From: Candidatus Forterrea sp.
Lineage (GTDB): Archaea; Iainarchaeota; Iainarchaeia; Iainarchaeales; JAAZKV01
Length of the DNA stretch: 5,146 bases
Assembly (NCBI GenBank): GCA_020717885.1
Contig: DYDN01000060.1
Location: 1-5,146 of the forward strand
Direction: 5' to 3'
Made by a program: the position numbers and the translations under genes. This document shows positions 5,130 through 5,146 of the stretch, piece after piece. The notes under the pieces were generated by a model that was given only the letters and a program-made list of their open reading frames with translations, ran no database searches and had not been told where the DNA came from. The number at the start of each line of letters is the position of its first letter. Position 1 is the first letter of the stretch.

Positions 5130-5146
5130 AATAGTGTTTAGGTTAT

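Noticed and set aside
4778..5141. Several overlapping plus-strand ORFs at the right end
   Set aside because: They are antisense to the HAD and small-protein genes, mutually overlapping, and without motifs.
1..5146. tRNA, rRNA or CRISPR array
   Set aside because: No cloverleaf with a TTC-type arm, no rRNA signature and no regularly spaced repeats were found by reading both strands.

Overview
The window looks archaeal, and an AT-rich genome of the DPANN type is my best guess for the lineage (inference from gene style only). Signs of Archaea are a HerA-type HAS-barrel/FtsK-like ATPase, A/T-rich TATA boxes centred about 26 bases before start codons (leaderless geometry), GTGA/GGTGA-type ribosome binding sites inside operons, and a RHH/RelE toxin-antitoxin pair of archaeal flavour. 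No rRNA, tRNA, CRISPR array or insertion sequence was seen.

Layout. Bases 1-105 are non-coding, with an inverted repeat, GCCC/GGGC stems and a promoter. A plus-strand Nudix hydrolase very similar to the MTH1 (NUDT1) family follows (106-570) and is closed by a T-rich terminator. Converging on it is a minus-strand gene of 536 codons (606-2216) that I cannot name firmly. Its ends resemble the N-terminal and palm regions of family B DNA polymerases, without the catalytic aspartates. Bases 2217-2501 hold that gene's promoter(s), two mutually exclusive hairpins and a divergent promoter for a plus-strand toxin-antitoxin operon (antitoxin 2572-2838, RelE-like toxin 2848-3105). The antitoxin start has an unusual leader: a possible 29-codon upstream ORF, a 7-bp inverted repeat, and a perfect 11-bp hairpin whose 3' arm contains both the ribosome binding site and the ATG of the antitoxin.

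The right third is a tight minus-strand operon read from the window end inwards: the 3' part of a HAD-family hydrolase (its 5' part is missing or disrupted), a 68-residue charged, probably coiled-coil protein overlapping it by 11 bases, and a complete HerA-like DNA-pumping ATPase beginning one base after the small gene stops. The toxin gene converges on herA with only 3 bases between stop codons.

The themes are genome and nucleotide-pool maintenance (nucleotide sanitation, HerA, a polymerase-like protein) with a toxin-antitoxin cassette lying between two minus-strand genes. The points most worth following up are the structured antitoxin leader, the apparently inactivated polymerase relative, the altered Nudix box, the small protein coupled to HerA, and the disrupted HAD gene.
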